A DNA stretch of 64,000 nt from Phyllobacterium zundukense (lineage in GTDB: Bacteria > Pseudomonadota > Alphaproteobacteria > Rhizobiales > Rhizobiaceae): assembly GCF_025452195.1 (NCBI RefSeq), contig NZ_CP104973.1, positions 2,525,001 through 2,589,000 on the forward strand, given 5' to 3'. Of this stretch, positions 9,701 to 17,955 are shown one piece after another (positions within the stretch are counted from its first letter, which is position 1; each line of letters opens with the position of its first letter). The notes below the pieces were generated by a model. That model saw only the letters and a list, made by a program, of their open reading frames with translations. It made no database searches and was not told the origin of the DNA. A program made the position numbers and the translations under genes.

Positions 9701-10492
9701 GATACCGAGGACAATCCTATCGCCGCGCGTATGCGCAGCGAGCAGGCAAGGCTGATTGCAGAAGGCACTGATGAGAAGCTGGCCAAACAGCGCGCTGGTT
9801 TTCGCATATTCGGCTCCAAGCCGGGTGCCTATGGTGCGGGCCTGCAAGCACTCATCGACGAGAACGACTGGGCGAAGCGCGATGATCTGGCCGAAGCCTG
9901 GCTCGTCTGGGGCGGCTATGCCTATGGTGCGGGTATTGAGGGCAATGCGGAGCGGGGCCTGCTCGAAGAGCGGCTGCGGGACGTCAACGCCGTCGTGCAA
10001 AATCAGGACAACCGCGAGCATGATCTGCTCGATTCCGACGATTATTACCAGTTCGAGGGCGGTATGTCGGCGGCGGTGGAACTTGTCTCAGGTGAACGTC
10101 CGACCATCTACCACAATGACCATTCGCGTCCGGAAAAACCCGTTATCCGCACGCTTGAGGAAGAAATCGCCCGTACTGTTCGTGGCCGCGTGACCAACCC
10201 GAAATGGATTACTGGCGTGATGCGCCACGGCTATAAGGGTGCATTCGAGATGGCGGCGACTGTAGACTATCTCTTCGCTTTCGCAGCTACCACGGGTGCG
10301 GTCGGCAACCACCATTTCGAAGCCGTCTATCAGGCATTTCTGGTGGATGACGATGTACGTGCCTTCCTGGTGGAAAAGAATCCGCATGCCCTGCGCGATA
10401 TCGCGGAAAAGCTGGAACAGGCAGTGACTCGCAATTTCTGGACGCCGCGTTCCAACTCGGCGCGCTACGATCTAAGCAAACTTGCTGCCTGA
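6764..10492 (+). CDS. cobN: Aerobic cobaltochelatase subunit CobN
   Basis: Large porphyrin-binding subunit of the ATP-dependent cobaltochelatase that inserts cobalt into hydrogenobyrinic a,c-diamide. 1242 aa, close to the family norm, and uninterrupted. Landmarks include the HVGKHGNLEWLPGK block near residue 545, typical of CobN/BchH/ChlH, and the EGGMSAAVE and RGRVTNPKWI segments near the C-terminus. The ATPase partners (chelatase CobS and CobT, not to be confused with the enzymes at 55.6-57.5 kb) are not in this window. It lies 15 bases after cobW and 26 before cobO. Confidence 0.96.
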   Translation: MHLLLAQKGTIVEGAEAIDLGQTPGDVLFLSAADTELASLSSAQRQNDAVSLRLANMMALAHPMSVDAYVERTARHAKLIVVRIIGGESYWPYGLEALHACAVNHKVQLAVLPGDDKPDPGLDRFSTISRQDRDALWHYLLEGGAQNALRFLDYCGSLIDGRDKPQEAAPLLKAGLWWPGSAAPSLEELHGHWRDNASVVAICFYRALVQSGQTQPVEALIDALKAKGLNPLPVFVSSLKDPVSVATLESIFGEAPPAVVLNATGFAVSAPGSARKATVLEHDGAVVLQVIFSGSSIEQWRGSDQGLSARDLAMNVALPEVDGRVLSRAVSFKSAKHYDEAVEANIVTHEPLANRVEFVAALAANWARLRAAKPVARRVALIMANYPNRDGRLGNGVGLDTPAGTWHILHAMREQGYPVANVSTDGDALINHMMAGPTNAASDGREIRETISLNQYRCFFEKLPQSIQAAVTARWGEPDADPYFMQDAQTFALPLARFGETLVGIQPARGYNIDPKETYHSPDLVPPHGYLAFYAYLREVYGAHAIVHVGKHGNLEWLPGKSLALSDNCYPEVVLGAVPHIYPFIVNDPGEGTQAKRRSSAVIIDHLTPPLTRAESYGPLKDLEALVDEYYEASGVDPRRLVRLKAQILDLVRDIGLDSDAGIHDHDPDDLALQKLDAYLCDLKEMQIRDGLHVFGRSPEGHLLTDLVVALARVPRGAGHGADQSLQRAIALDLGLEGFDPLDCEMAKPWNGPRPDILQAISDEPWRIAGDTVERVELLAAKLVAGEMDCPESWIATAVVLEGIRTNLYPAVIVCGDAEMNGLLTALDGRFVAPGPSGAPTRGRPDVLPTGRNFFSVDTRAVPTPAAWELGQKSAELLIRRYTQDHGEWPTSFGLTAWGTSNMRTGGDDIAQALALIGVRPVWEMASRRVTGYEIIPTAMLGRPRVDVTLRISGFFRDAFPDQIALFDMAVRAVGALDEDTEDNPIAARMRSEQARLIAEGTDEKLAKQRAGFRIFGSKPGAYGAGLQALIDENDWAKRDDLAEAWLVWGGYAYGAGIEGNAERGLLEERLRDVNAVVQNQDNREHDLLDSDDYYQFEGGMSAAVELVSGERPTIYHNDHSRPEKPVIRTLEEEIARTVRGRVTNPKWITGVMRHGYKGAFEMAATVDYLFAFAATTGAVGNHHFEAVYQAFLVDDDVRAFLVEKNPHALRDIAEKLEQAVTRNFWTPRSNSARYDLSKLAA

Positions 10493-10518
10493 TAATTTGA
10501 TTCGGAAGGGAAAGCCAC

Positions 10519-11157
10519 ATGGCTGAAAAGTCACAAAAATTGCAGAATCTGACCGAAGCGGAAATCAATGAGCGGCACGCCGACAAGATGCGCAAGAAGA
10601 AAGCGGTGCGCGACAAGATTCTGGCAACAAAGACCGACGAAAAAGGTCTGGTCATTGTTAATACCGGCAAAGGCAAAGGCAAATCCACGGCCGGCTTCGG
10701 CGTTGTGTTCCGGGCACTCGGCCATGGCATGAAGATCGGTGTCGTCCAGTTCGTCAAGGGATCATGGGATACGGGCGAGCGCTGGGTTCTGGAGAAGTTC
10801 CCCGAGCAGGTGACAATTTCCGCTATGGGCGAGGGATTTACGTGGGAAACGCAGGATCGTGCCCGCGATATTGCCATGGCGCGCGATGCGTGGGAACAGG
10901 CCAAGATGATGATCCTTGATGACGAAACCGAGCTGGTGCTCTGCGACGAACTGAACATTGCCCTGCGTTATGGCTATCTGACGGTCGATGAAATCATCGA
11001 AGTTCTGAAGCAGAAGCCGCATATGAAACATGTGATCATCACTGGCCGCAACGCCAAAGAGGAGCTCATCGAGTTTGCGGATCTGGTCACCGAGATGGAA
11101 ATGATCAAGCATCCGTTCCGATCGGGCATCAAGGCTCAAAAGGGCATCGAATTTTAA
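10519..11157 (+). CDS. cobO: Cob(I)yrinic acid a,c-diamide adenosyltransferase CobO
   Basis: ATP:corrinoid adenosyltransferase of the CobA/CobO/BtuR type. 212 aa. P-loop TGKGKGKST at about residues 49-57, then VQFVKGSWDTGER and the LCDELNIALRYGYL block. GGAAGGGAAAG precedes the ATG. Last gene of the cobP-cobW-cobN-cobO run; 87 bases without a clear terminator separate it from the TerB-like gene. Confidence 0.95.
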   Translation: MAEKSQKLQNLTEAEINERHADKMRKKKAVRDKILATKTDEKGLVIVNTGKGKGKSTAGFGVVFRALGHGMKIGVVQFVKGSWDTGERWVLEKFPEQVTISAMGEGFTWETQDRARDIAMARDAWEQAKMMILDDETELVLCDELNIALRYGYLTVDEIIEVLKQKPHMKHVIITGRNAKEELIEFADLVTEMEMIKHPFRSGIKAQKGIEF

Positions 11158-11244
11158 TTTTATGGATGCTGGTCTGAGGCGTTTCGCTACTTGAATTTGG
11201 CTGTCTGTACTGCAATCAATCAGTAGAGACGATTTGGGGGTAAA

Positions 11245-11676
11245 ATGAGCGAAAGCATTTTTGATCGCATCGCGACGTTTCTGGGTACGAAAAGTGCAGT
11301 GCAGAAGGTTGCCGATGACCCGGTATTGACTGCAGAACTTTTGCTGCTGCTGCATATAGCATTGGCGGATGGAAAGACTGATAAAGCCGAATATGGTGCG
11401 ATTCTGCGTATCGCTGCGAATGATTTCGGAATTTTGCCTGAGGAGTTCGGAGAAGTAGCTGAATACCTTAAAGATTTCGGTTACGAAACCACAAGTACCC
11501 AGGCGGCGCTCGCCTTTGCGGACGTTTCGTTTGAACGTAAGGTTCAGTTGCTGCGCCATCTTTTGGCAATCGCGAATGCCGACGATGAATTGGATGCCAA
11601 GGAAGCCAATCTGATCCGCAAGACGGCCGATCTTTTGGGCGTGACACCGGAAGAATTGCACAAGAAGCAAGTATGA
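11245..11676 (+). CDS. TerB-domain protein of unknown role
   Basis: 143 aa, all-alpha, soluble. It carries the two acidic half-motifs of the TerB/DjlA-type fold: ALADGKTDKAEY near residues 39-50 and ANADDELDAKEANLIRKTADLLG near 110-132. The family is known from tellurite-resistance clusters and binds metal ions in some members; its role here is unknown. GGGGGTAA lies just upstream of the ATG. Its stop overlaps the cobE start (ATGA), so it is translationally coupled to cobE and cobM. I do not recognise it as a named cobalamin enzyme. Confidence 0.8.
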   Translation: MSESIFDRIATFLGTKSAVQKVADDPVLTAELLLLLHIALADGKTDKAEYGAILRIAANDFGILPEEFGEVAEYLKDFGYETTSTQAALAFADVSFERKVQLLRHLLAIANADDELDAKEANLIRKTADLLGVTPEELHKKQV

Positions 11677-12071
11677 TTTTGTCAATCTATGCGCTGGGGG
11701 TGGGATGCGAACGGGGATGTGCGCCGGACGAGCTTTTGGACCTCGTCAACAAGGTCTTGCAAGACGCCGCCATTAAGCCGTCGGATCTAAGCGGCATACA
11801 CTCGATAGACTTGCGACGGGGTGAGCCAGCCATTTTAAATGTGGCGCAGAAATTCAACCGACCTGTTTGCTACTTCAGTGCTGCCATTCTGGAAGAACAG
11901 ACACCGAGTTTACTAAACCCGTCTGATCGCGTTTTTGCACTGATGGGATGTCACGGCGTGGCTGAAGCCGCCGCGCTTGCAGGTTTTGGACCGACAGGCG
12001 TATTGGTCGTTGGAAAGACAAAATCGGCTCATGCCACAGCAGCATTGGCTGTACAAAGAGATAAAAAATGA
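11673..12071 (+). CDS. cobE: Cobalamin biosynthesis protein CobE (CbiG C-terminal domain type)
   Basis: 132 aa, corresponding to the C-terminal domain of CbiG, found alone in aerobic pathways. The exact step is not settled; it is thought to act around precorrin ring contraction. Visible family features are GVGCERGC near residues 9-16, the IHSIDLRRGEPAI segment, and GCHGVAEAAALAG near 92-104. It overlaps the TerB-like gene upstream and cobM downstream by four bases each. Confidence 0.87.
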   Translation: MILSIYALGVGCERGCAPDELLDLVNKVLQDAAIKPSDLSGIHSIDLRRGEPAILNVAQKFNRPVCYFSAAILEEQTPSLLNPSDRVFALMGCHGVAEAAALAGFGPTGVLVVGKTKSAHATAALAVQRDKK

Positions 12072-12829
12072 CGGTCCATTTTATTGGAGCAGGCCCCGGC
12101 GCCCCCGACCTTATTACTGTCCGCGGATTAAAACTGATTCAATCTTGTCCAGTCTGTTTGTATGCAGGTTCATTGGTTCCAGTGGAAATGGTCGCGGAAG
12201 TGCCCGAAAACGCGCGCGTGGTCGATACATCATCGCTCACGCTCGATGAGATCATTGCGGAGTTCGAGAAGGCCCACGCGGAAGGCAAGGATGTGGCGCG
12301 GGTTCATTCCGGTGATCCGTCGATATACGGTGCGGTGGCAGAGCAGATGCGGCGCCTCGATGCTTTGGGTATTCACTATGACGTGACGCCGGGCGTTCCG
12401 GCATTTTCGGCCGCCGCTGCCGCCTTGAAAAAAGAACTGACGGTTCCGGAAGTATGTCAAACCATCATCCTGACGCGTAGTTCGATAAAATCATCCTCTA
12501 TGCCGGAAGGCGAAGATCTGGCAACTCTTGGGAAATCGGGTGCGACGTTGGTTATCCACCTTTCGATCCGTAATCTGGTTCATATCGAAACCGAACTTTC
12601 CCCGCTCTACGGCGCTGATTGTCCTGTGATTGTTGCCTATCGCGTGGGTTGGCCAGACGAACAATTTATACACGGAACACTTGCCGATATTGCCGGCAAG
12701 GTAAAAATGTCGGGCTTGGATCGTTCAGCGATGATTTTTGTTGGGCGCGGTCTAGCGGCAGATACTTTCCGGGATTCGGCTCTTTATCACAAGGGCCACA
12801 CGCACTCGCTGCGCAAGCCATCAGGCTGA
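12068..12829 (+). CDS. cobM: Precorrin-4 C11-methyltransferase CobM
   Basis: SAM-dependent methylation of C-11 of precorrin-4. 253 aa, tetrapyrrole methylase fold. N-terminal GAGPGAPDLIT, the ARVHSGDPSIYG loop near residues 78-89, and GVPAFSAAAAAL. Its ATG overlaps the cobE stop. The 3' end overlaps the convergent cobK by nine bases. Confidence 0.95.
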   Translation: MTVHFIGAGPGAPDLITVRGLKLIQSCPVCLYAGSLVPVEMVAEVPENARVVDTSSLTLDEIIAEFEKAHAEGKDVARVHSGDPSIYGAVAEQMRRLDALGIHYDVTPGVPAFSAAAAALKKELTVPEVCQTIILTRSSIKSSSMPEGEDLATLGKSGATLVIHLSIRNLVHIETELSPLYGADCPVIVAYRVGWPDEQFIHGTLADIAGKVKMSGLDRSAMIFVGRGLAADTFRDSALYHKGHTHSLRKPSG

Positions 12830-13567
12830 GCCAAAAAATCTATCAACAAACAGAATGACGCTTTCGATATCGGTCACACTATGGGTGCTGGGGCGATGCG
12901 GACGATCGATCATGATCACAGGAATACCGAGATCACGCGCCGCCTTGAGCTTGGTGTAGGAGGCAGTGCCGCCGGAATTACGGCAGACGATATGCGTGAG
13001 GCGCTTCGTCGTCAGGAACGTCGTCTCGTCATCAACTTTGCCCGGCTTTGACAATTCCAGTTCGAAGTCCACAAGATCAAGTGGCGCTTCAGGCGGATCT
13101 ATCATTCGCACGACAAAATGTACGTCGCCGCGACTGGAGAACGGTGCGATGTGTTGTCGTCCAAGTGCGAGCAGCACGCGTGCCTTAGCGGGGATGAGGG
13201 AAACCGCGTCTTCAAGCGACGTGACGCTTGTCCAATGGTCGCCCGGTTTCGCGTGCCAAGCGGGGCGTTCCAGCCGGACGAAAGGCGTTTTTGTTGAAGC
13301 TGCTGCAAGGATGGCATTGTCAGAGATCTGCGTTGCGAAAGGGTGAGTTGCGTCGATGAGCAGAGATATTTCCTGTTTCACGATGTATGCAATAAGGCCT
13401 CTCGCACCACCAAAACCGCCGATGCGAACTTCGCCCTTGAGTGTTGCCGGATTAAGCGTGCGTCCCGCCAAAGATGAAATCACGCGGTGACCCTGCGCGG
13501 CGAGACGAGACGCGAGTTTTGACGCCTCGGCAGTACCACCCAGAATGAGAATCGGACGATTAGACAC
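12821..13567 (-). CDS. cobK: Precorrin-6A reductase CobK
   Basis: NADPH-dependent reduction of precorrin-6A to precorrin-6B. 248 aa. N-terminal LILGGTAEASKLA, the IDATHPFATQIS segment near residue 73, and a C-terminal PVIMIDRPHRP typical of CobK/CbiJ. Its start overlaps the cbiD stop by 8 bases, so the two are co-translated on the minus strand, opposite to the flanking cob genes. Confidence 0.93.
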   Translation of the reverse strand: MSNRPILILGGTAEASKLASRLAAQGHRVISSLAGRTLNPATLKGEVRIGGFGGARGLIAYIVKQEISLLIDATHPFATQISDNAILAAASTKTPFVRLERPAWHAKPGDHWTSVTSLEDAVSLIPAKARVLLALGRQHIAPFSSRGDVHFVVRMIDPPEAPLDLVDFELELSKPGKVDDETTFLTTKRLTHIVCRNSGGTASYTKLKAARDLGIPVIMIDRPHRPSTHSVTDIESVILFVDRFFGSA

Positions 13568-14675
13568 GGGAAAGAACCGTACCCTTGCGATCGGTAACGA
13601 TGACCTCTACTTCAACCGGGGCGCCCTTCAGCGTGGCAAGAGCTGTTTGCCTGGCCTGTGTGGCAATGAGACTGGCGAGATCAATTCCCATAGATTGTGT
13701 CAATTCAAGCACTTCCTGCGCAGTGTTGGCATTCAGAATCCTCTCCCTCACACTTGGATCGAGCCCCAGCTTTTCAGCTTCATCAGCAAGAAAAGTCATG
13801 CTGACCTGGCTGCGGCCAGAATGAAGATCGAGCGCACCCTGTGCCAGTTTTGTCAGCTTGGCAAAGCCGCCGGCTATTGTCAGTCGATCGATTGGATGAA
13901 CGCGCAGGTATTTCAGCAAACCGCCGGCGAAATCGCCCATGTCAAGAAGCGCAATCTCCGGCAGATGATAAATGGCTTGCGCCGCATCCTCGGAGGTGGA
14001 GCCGGTTGCGGCGAGAACATGCTTGAGGCCTGCTGCACGTGATACGTCAATGCCGCGGTGGATCGAATGTATCCAGGCCGCGCAAGAAAAGGGGTGAACG
14101 ATGCCAGTGGTTCCCAGTATCGAAATGCCGCCGACAACGCCAAGACGCGGGTTCCAGGTTTTCTTGGCCAACTCTTCGCCCTCAGGCACAGAGATTGTGA
14201 TGACGAGGTCTGCCGGAAGATCATATTGCGCGCAGATTTCCTCGCAAATCCTGCTCATCATTTCGCGTGGTACGGGATTGATAGCGGGTTCTCCAGGCGA
14301 GATGGGAAGTCCCGGCAGGGTGACTGTTCCGACGCCTTCGCCCGCGACAAACTGTATGCCGCTTCCGGGCGGTGCGGGAAACACCGTCGAGATTATCGTG
14401 GCACCATGCGTTACATCGGGATCATCACCGGCATCTTTGACAATACCTGCCATGGCATAACCATCGCCGATCGATTCGATCGCCAGCTGGAAATGCGGTA
14501 CTTCTCCTTTAGGCAGGATGATCGCGACGGGATCGGGAAATTCGCCCGTGATCAACGCGATCAAAGCCGCTTTGGTCGCAGCGGTTGCACAAGCACCCGT
14601 CGTCCAGCCACGGCGCAAGGGCCGTTCGCTCGTCTCGTCGGGTTTCCGCTGTCCTGCATCAGGTTCGTCGCTCAT
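13560..14675 (-). CDS. cbiD: Cobalt-precorrin-5B (C1)-methyltransferase-type protein CbiD
   Basis: Methylates C-1 with loss of the C-2 acetyl unit; many alphaproteobacteria use CbiD in place of CobF in the aerobic pathway. 371 aa from ATG 14675; the in-frame ATG 14711 would add 12 residues, and neither has a strong ribosome site. The family hallmark RRGWTTGACATAATKAA lies near the N-terminus, and WNPRLGVVGGISILGTTGI in the middle. Divergent from cobA. Confidence 0.92.
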   Translation of the reverse strand: MSDEPDAGQRKPDETSERPLRRGWTTGACATAATKAALIALITGEFPDPVAIILPKGEVPHFQLAIESIGDGYAMAGIVKDAGDDPDVTHGATIISTVFPAPPGSGIQFVAGEGVGTVTLPGLPISPGEPAINPVPREMMSRICEEICAQYDLPADLVITISVPEGEELAKKTWNPRLGVVGGISILGTTGIVHPFSCAAWIHSIHRGIDVSRAAGLKHVLAATGSTSEDAAQAIYHLPEIALLDMGDFAGGLLKYLRVHPIDRLTIAGGFAKLTKLAQGALDLHSGRSQVSMTFLADEAEKLGLDPSVRERILNANTAQEVLELTQSMGIDLASLIATQARQTALATLKGAPVEVEVIVTDRKGTVLSRV

Positions 14676-14755
14676 GCAGGTCTTATAGACCAGCTTCTGC
14701 ACCCGTTGCATGATTTTTCCGATAAGGTCATGGTTACGATCAGAAAAATTGTGCT

Positions 14756-15619
14756 ATGCGCAAAAGATCGGAACGAGCGATGAGCGCAATGAATTCGAAG
14801 CTGCCAGTTTTTGAAACCGGCCACGTCTGGCTGGTAGGAGCAGGGCCGGGGGATCCTGGCCTGTTGACCCTGCATGCTGTCAACGGGCTCGAACAGGCCG
14901 ATGTCATCGTCTACGACGCTTTAGTCAATGAGGATTGCCTTTCTTTCGCTGGTCCCGGGGCAGTGATGGAATATGCGGGCAAACGGGGCGGGAAACCATC
15001 TCCGCAACAACGCGATATATCGCTTCGACTGGTCGAACTCGCCAAGTCCGGCAAACGCGTGCTGCGCTTGAAAGGCGGCGACCCTTTCGTCTTTGGAAGA
15101 GGCGGCGAAGAGGCATTGACCTTGGTCGAACATCAAGTGCCGTTCCGGATTATTCCCGGCATCACAGCCGGAATCGGTGGTCTTGCCTATGCGGGTATCC
15201 CGGTCACTCACCGCGAAACCAACCAGAGTGTTACTTTCCTCACCGGACATGATTCTACCGGCCTCGTTCCCGATTCGATGGACTGGAATAGTATAGCCAA
15301 GGGTTCTTCGGTCATCGTGATGTATATGGCAATGAAACATATCGGCCTGATTGCTTCGCGCCTGATTGCTGCTGGTCGCTCCAGGGATGAACCAATCGCC
15401 TTTGTTTGCAATGCCACCACGGGCCGTCAGAAGGTACTTGAGACAACGCTCGAACGAGCCGAGGCAGATGTTCAGCAGTCGGGCCTCCGCCCTCCCGCCA
15501 TCGTGGTGGTAGGACAGGTTGTCCGCTTACGCGCGGCTCTCGACTGGCTCGGCGCGGCAGAAGGTCGTGTGCTTACGCAGGATCCGCTAGGAACCCGCCG
15601 GGAAAAGGATGCGGGATGA
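14756..15619 (+). CDS. cobA: Uroporphyrinogen-III C-methyltransferase CobA (SUMT)
   Basis: Methylates C-2 and C-7 of uroporphyrinogen III to give precorrin-2, the entry to the corrin branch. 287 aa as listed; ATG 14780 (MSAMNSK) has a better ribosome site (GGAACGAG) and may be the true start. VGAGPGDPGLLT, LKGGDPFVFGRGGEE and GITAGIGG are the SUMT marks. A single-domain enzyme, not a CysG fusion. The cobB ATG overlaps its stop. Confidence 0.93.
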   Translation: MRKRSERAMSAMNSKLPVFETGHVWLVGAGPGDPGLLTLHAVNGLEQADVIVYDALVNEDCLSFAGPGAVMEYAGKRGGKPSPQQRDISLRLVELAKSGKRVLRLKGGDPFVFGRGGEEALTLVEHQVPFRIIPGITAGIGGLAYAGIPVTHRETNQSVTFLTGHDSTGLVPDSMDWNSIAKGSSVIVMYMAMKHIGLIASRLIAAGRSRDEPIAFVCNATTGRQKVLETTLERAEADVQQSGLRPPAIVVVGQVVRLRAALDWLGAAEGRVLTQDPLGTRREKDAG

Positions 15620-16914
15620 AAGGCATGATCGTTGCCGCTCCGTCATCTGGTAGCGGCAAGACGACCGTCACGCTTGGATTGTTGCGCGCTCTTCGAAATC
15701 TCGGTGTGGAGATTGCGCCAGCAAAAGCGGGGCCAGATTACATCGACCCAGCTTATCATGCGGTGGCGAGCGGCAGTCCTTGCGTCAATCTTGATCCTTG
15801 GGCGATGCGGCCGGATTTGATCAGTGCGCTGGCTTCGCGTCATACCGAAGGAAACAAGATGCTCGTGGTCGAAGGTATGATGGGCCTTTTCGATGGTGCC
15901 AGCGACGGCCGGGGGTCTGCCGCCGATCTTGCGACACATCTGTCGCTTCCAGTTATTCTTGTAGTCGACTGCGCGAGGCAATCGCATTCGATTGCCGCGC
16001 TTGTTAGCGGTTTTCGAGATTTTCGCCGTGACGTCATGATTGCGGGCCTAATCCTTAATAGGGTTGGCAGTGTCCGCCATGAGACCATGCTGCGTTCTGC
16101 ATTGGAGTCCGTCGGCGTACCGGTTCTCGGTTGTTTGCCGCGTGACCAAGGGTTGCAATTACCGGAACGGCATCTTGGGCTCGTTCAGGCCGGCGAGCAT
16201 CTCGATCTTGAGGCTTTCATCACGCATGCAGGTCATATCATTGGCGACAGGATCGATCTCGAACAGATCCAGAAAACCGCCAATCGCTACGGTCCCGCTG
16301 GTTCGATGGCGAATGTTTCCCGCATTCCGCCTCTTGGACAAAGGATCGCCGTTGCGCGTGATAACGCATTCGCATTTTCCTACTGGCATCTGCTGGACGG
16401 CTGGAGGCGGCGCGGCGCTGAGATAAGCTATTTTTCACCGCTTGCGGATGAAGCTCCGGCCGGAGACAGCGATGCAATCTATCTGCCCGGAGGTTATCCA
16501 GAACTTCACGCTGGGCGCCTTGCCCAGTCAGAGAACTTTGCCTCGGGTATGAAATCGGCTGCTGCCGACAAAATTGCGATATACGGCGAGTGTGGAGGAT
16601 ACATGGTGCTGGGCAGGAGCATCGAGGATGCCACGGGAAAAGTACACCCGATGCTCGGTCTCCTACCTGTTGAAACAAGCTTTGCAAAACGAAAGATGCA
16701 TCTCGGCTATCGTCGCCTGGAACCACTTGCGGCGGCTCCGTTTCAGACAGAGCTTACGGGACACGAATTTCACTATGCCAGTATTGTCCGCGAGGGCGTC
16801 GCCGAACGGCTCTTCCGCGTTCGGGACGCACTGGATGAAGATTTGGGCGAAGCCGGGCTGCGCATCGGATCGGTGAGCGGCTCCTATATGCACATAATTG
16901 ATTTGGCGAGATAA
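15616..16914 (+). CDS. cobB: Cobyrinic (hydrogenobyrinic) acid a,c-diamide synthase CobB
   Basis: ATP- and glutamine-dependent amidation of the a and c carboxylates. 432 aa. P-loop APSSGSGKTT at about residues 8-17; DGRGSAADLA near 95; glutaminase domain with the nucleophile in YGECGGYMVLG near residue 327. ATGA overlap with cobA and TAATG overlap with cobC indicate tight coupling of cobA-cobB-cobC. Confidence 0.94.
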   Translation: MKGMIVAAPSSGSGKTTVTLGLLRALRNLGVEIAPAKAGPDYIDPAYHAVASGSPCVNLDPWAMRPDLISALASRHTEGNKMLVVEGMMGLFDGASDGRGSAADLATHLSLPVILVVDCARQSHSIAALVSGFRDFRRDVMIAGLILNRVGSVRHETMLRSALESVGVPVLGCLPRDQGLQLPERHLGLVQAGEHLDLEAFITHAGHIIGDRIDLEQIQKTANRYGPAGSMANVSRIPPLGQRIAVARDNAFAFSYWHLLDGWRRRGAEISYFSPLADEAPAGDSDAIYLPGGYPELHAGRLAQSENFASGMKSAAADKIAIYGECGGYMVLGRSIEDATGKVHPMLGLLPVETSFAKRKMHLGYRRLEPLAAAPFQTELTGHEFHYASIVREGVAERLFRVRDALDEDLGEAGLRIGSVSGSYMHIIDLAR

Positions 16915-17927
16915 TGCAGATTGAACATGGTGGCGCGCTCGATAGCGCTATGGAACGTTTCGGTGGCGCGCTATCCGACTGGATTGATCTTTCGACCGGT
17001 ATCAATCCTGAGGTGTTTCCGTTGCCGTCAATAGGTCTTGAGATATGGAATCGCTTGCCGGACGAAAAACTGCTCACGTCAACCCTTAACGCCGCCCGAA
17101 AATATTATGGCGCGGCGGCTGAGGCCGGAATCGTTGCAGCGCCAGGCACACAATCGCTTATTCAAATACTGCCTGATCTTATGGCAGCCAAAGGCGACGT
17201 CGCGATTGTTGGTCCGACTTACCAGGAACACAGTGCGTCATTCCTCAATGCAGGCTGGCGAATTTCGAATTGCTCGAGCATTTCTGACATTCTGCCATCC
17301 TCGAAGGTTGCAGTCGTGGTCAATCCTAACAATCCGGACGGACGAATTATCTCAAGGGAATCTTTGCTTGAACTAGCCAGACGAATGTATAGCAGAGGCG
17401 GTGTCCTGATTGTTGATGAGGCTTTTGCTGATCCCCATCCAGAGGCAAGCATTACCGACTGCGCAGGCATGGGCGGGCTGATCATCCTAAAATCTTTCGG
17501 CAAATTCTTCGGCTTGGGGGGGCTGCGATTGGGTTTTGCGTTGACGACGCGCGATATTGCGGGGGCCCTCAGGCTTCGGCTGGGCCCGTGGGCAGTATCG
17601 GGTCCCGCCCTAACCATCGCCTCCCATGCGTTTTCCGATGAAATCCTCCTTGCAGGTTTTGCGAAACGGTCGAGGGCCCGTCGTGAGTTGCTAGGGCGCG
17701 TCCTTGCAGAAGCGGGTCTTTTCCAAGTTGGTGGCACAATGCTGTTTTCGCTGGTGGAGTTTGAACAGGCTCAGCAGCTCCACGAAGCTTTATGCGAGCA
17801 ACATGTGCTGACGAGAAAATTTGACTACGCGCCACAATGGTTGCGTTTTGGTCTGCCATTGGATGAGAATGAGGCTGAACGATTGCAGCAACGTCTTCGT
17901 ATTGCGTTAAGCGCGATACCCAGCTGA
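16914..17927 (+). CDS. cobC: Threonine-phosphate decarboxylase-like aminotransferase CobC
   Basis: PLP enzyme that supplies the aminopropanol linker (L-threonine-O-3-phosphate decarboxylase activity is known for the CobD/CobC group). 337 aa, fold type I. LSTGINPEVFP near residue 25, VVNPNNPDGR near 126, and the PLP Lys in SFGKFFGLGGLRLG near residue 193. Its first base is shared with the cobB stop. The cobD gene follows 28 bases later. Confidence 0.9.
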   Translation: MQIEHGGALDSAMERFGGALSDWIDLSTGINPEVFPLPSIGLEIWNRLPDEKLLTSTLNAARKYYGAAAEAGIVAAPGTQSLIQILPDLMAAKGDVAIVGPTYQEHSASFLNAGWRISNCSSISDILPSSKVAVVVNPNNPDGRIISRESLLELARRMYSRGGVLIVDEAFADPHPEASITDCAGMGGLIILKSFGKFFGLGGLRLGFALTTRDIAGALRLRLGPWAVSGPALTIASHAFSDEILLAGFAKRSRARRELLGRVLAEAGLFQVGGTMLFSLVEFEQAQQLHEALCEQHVLTRKFDYAPQWLRFGLPLDENEAERLQQRLRIALSAIPS

Positions 17928-17955
17928 TTTTTGATTCAACAGGATCGAATTGTTC

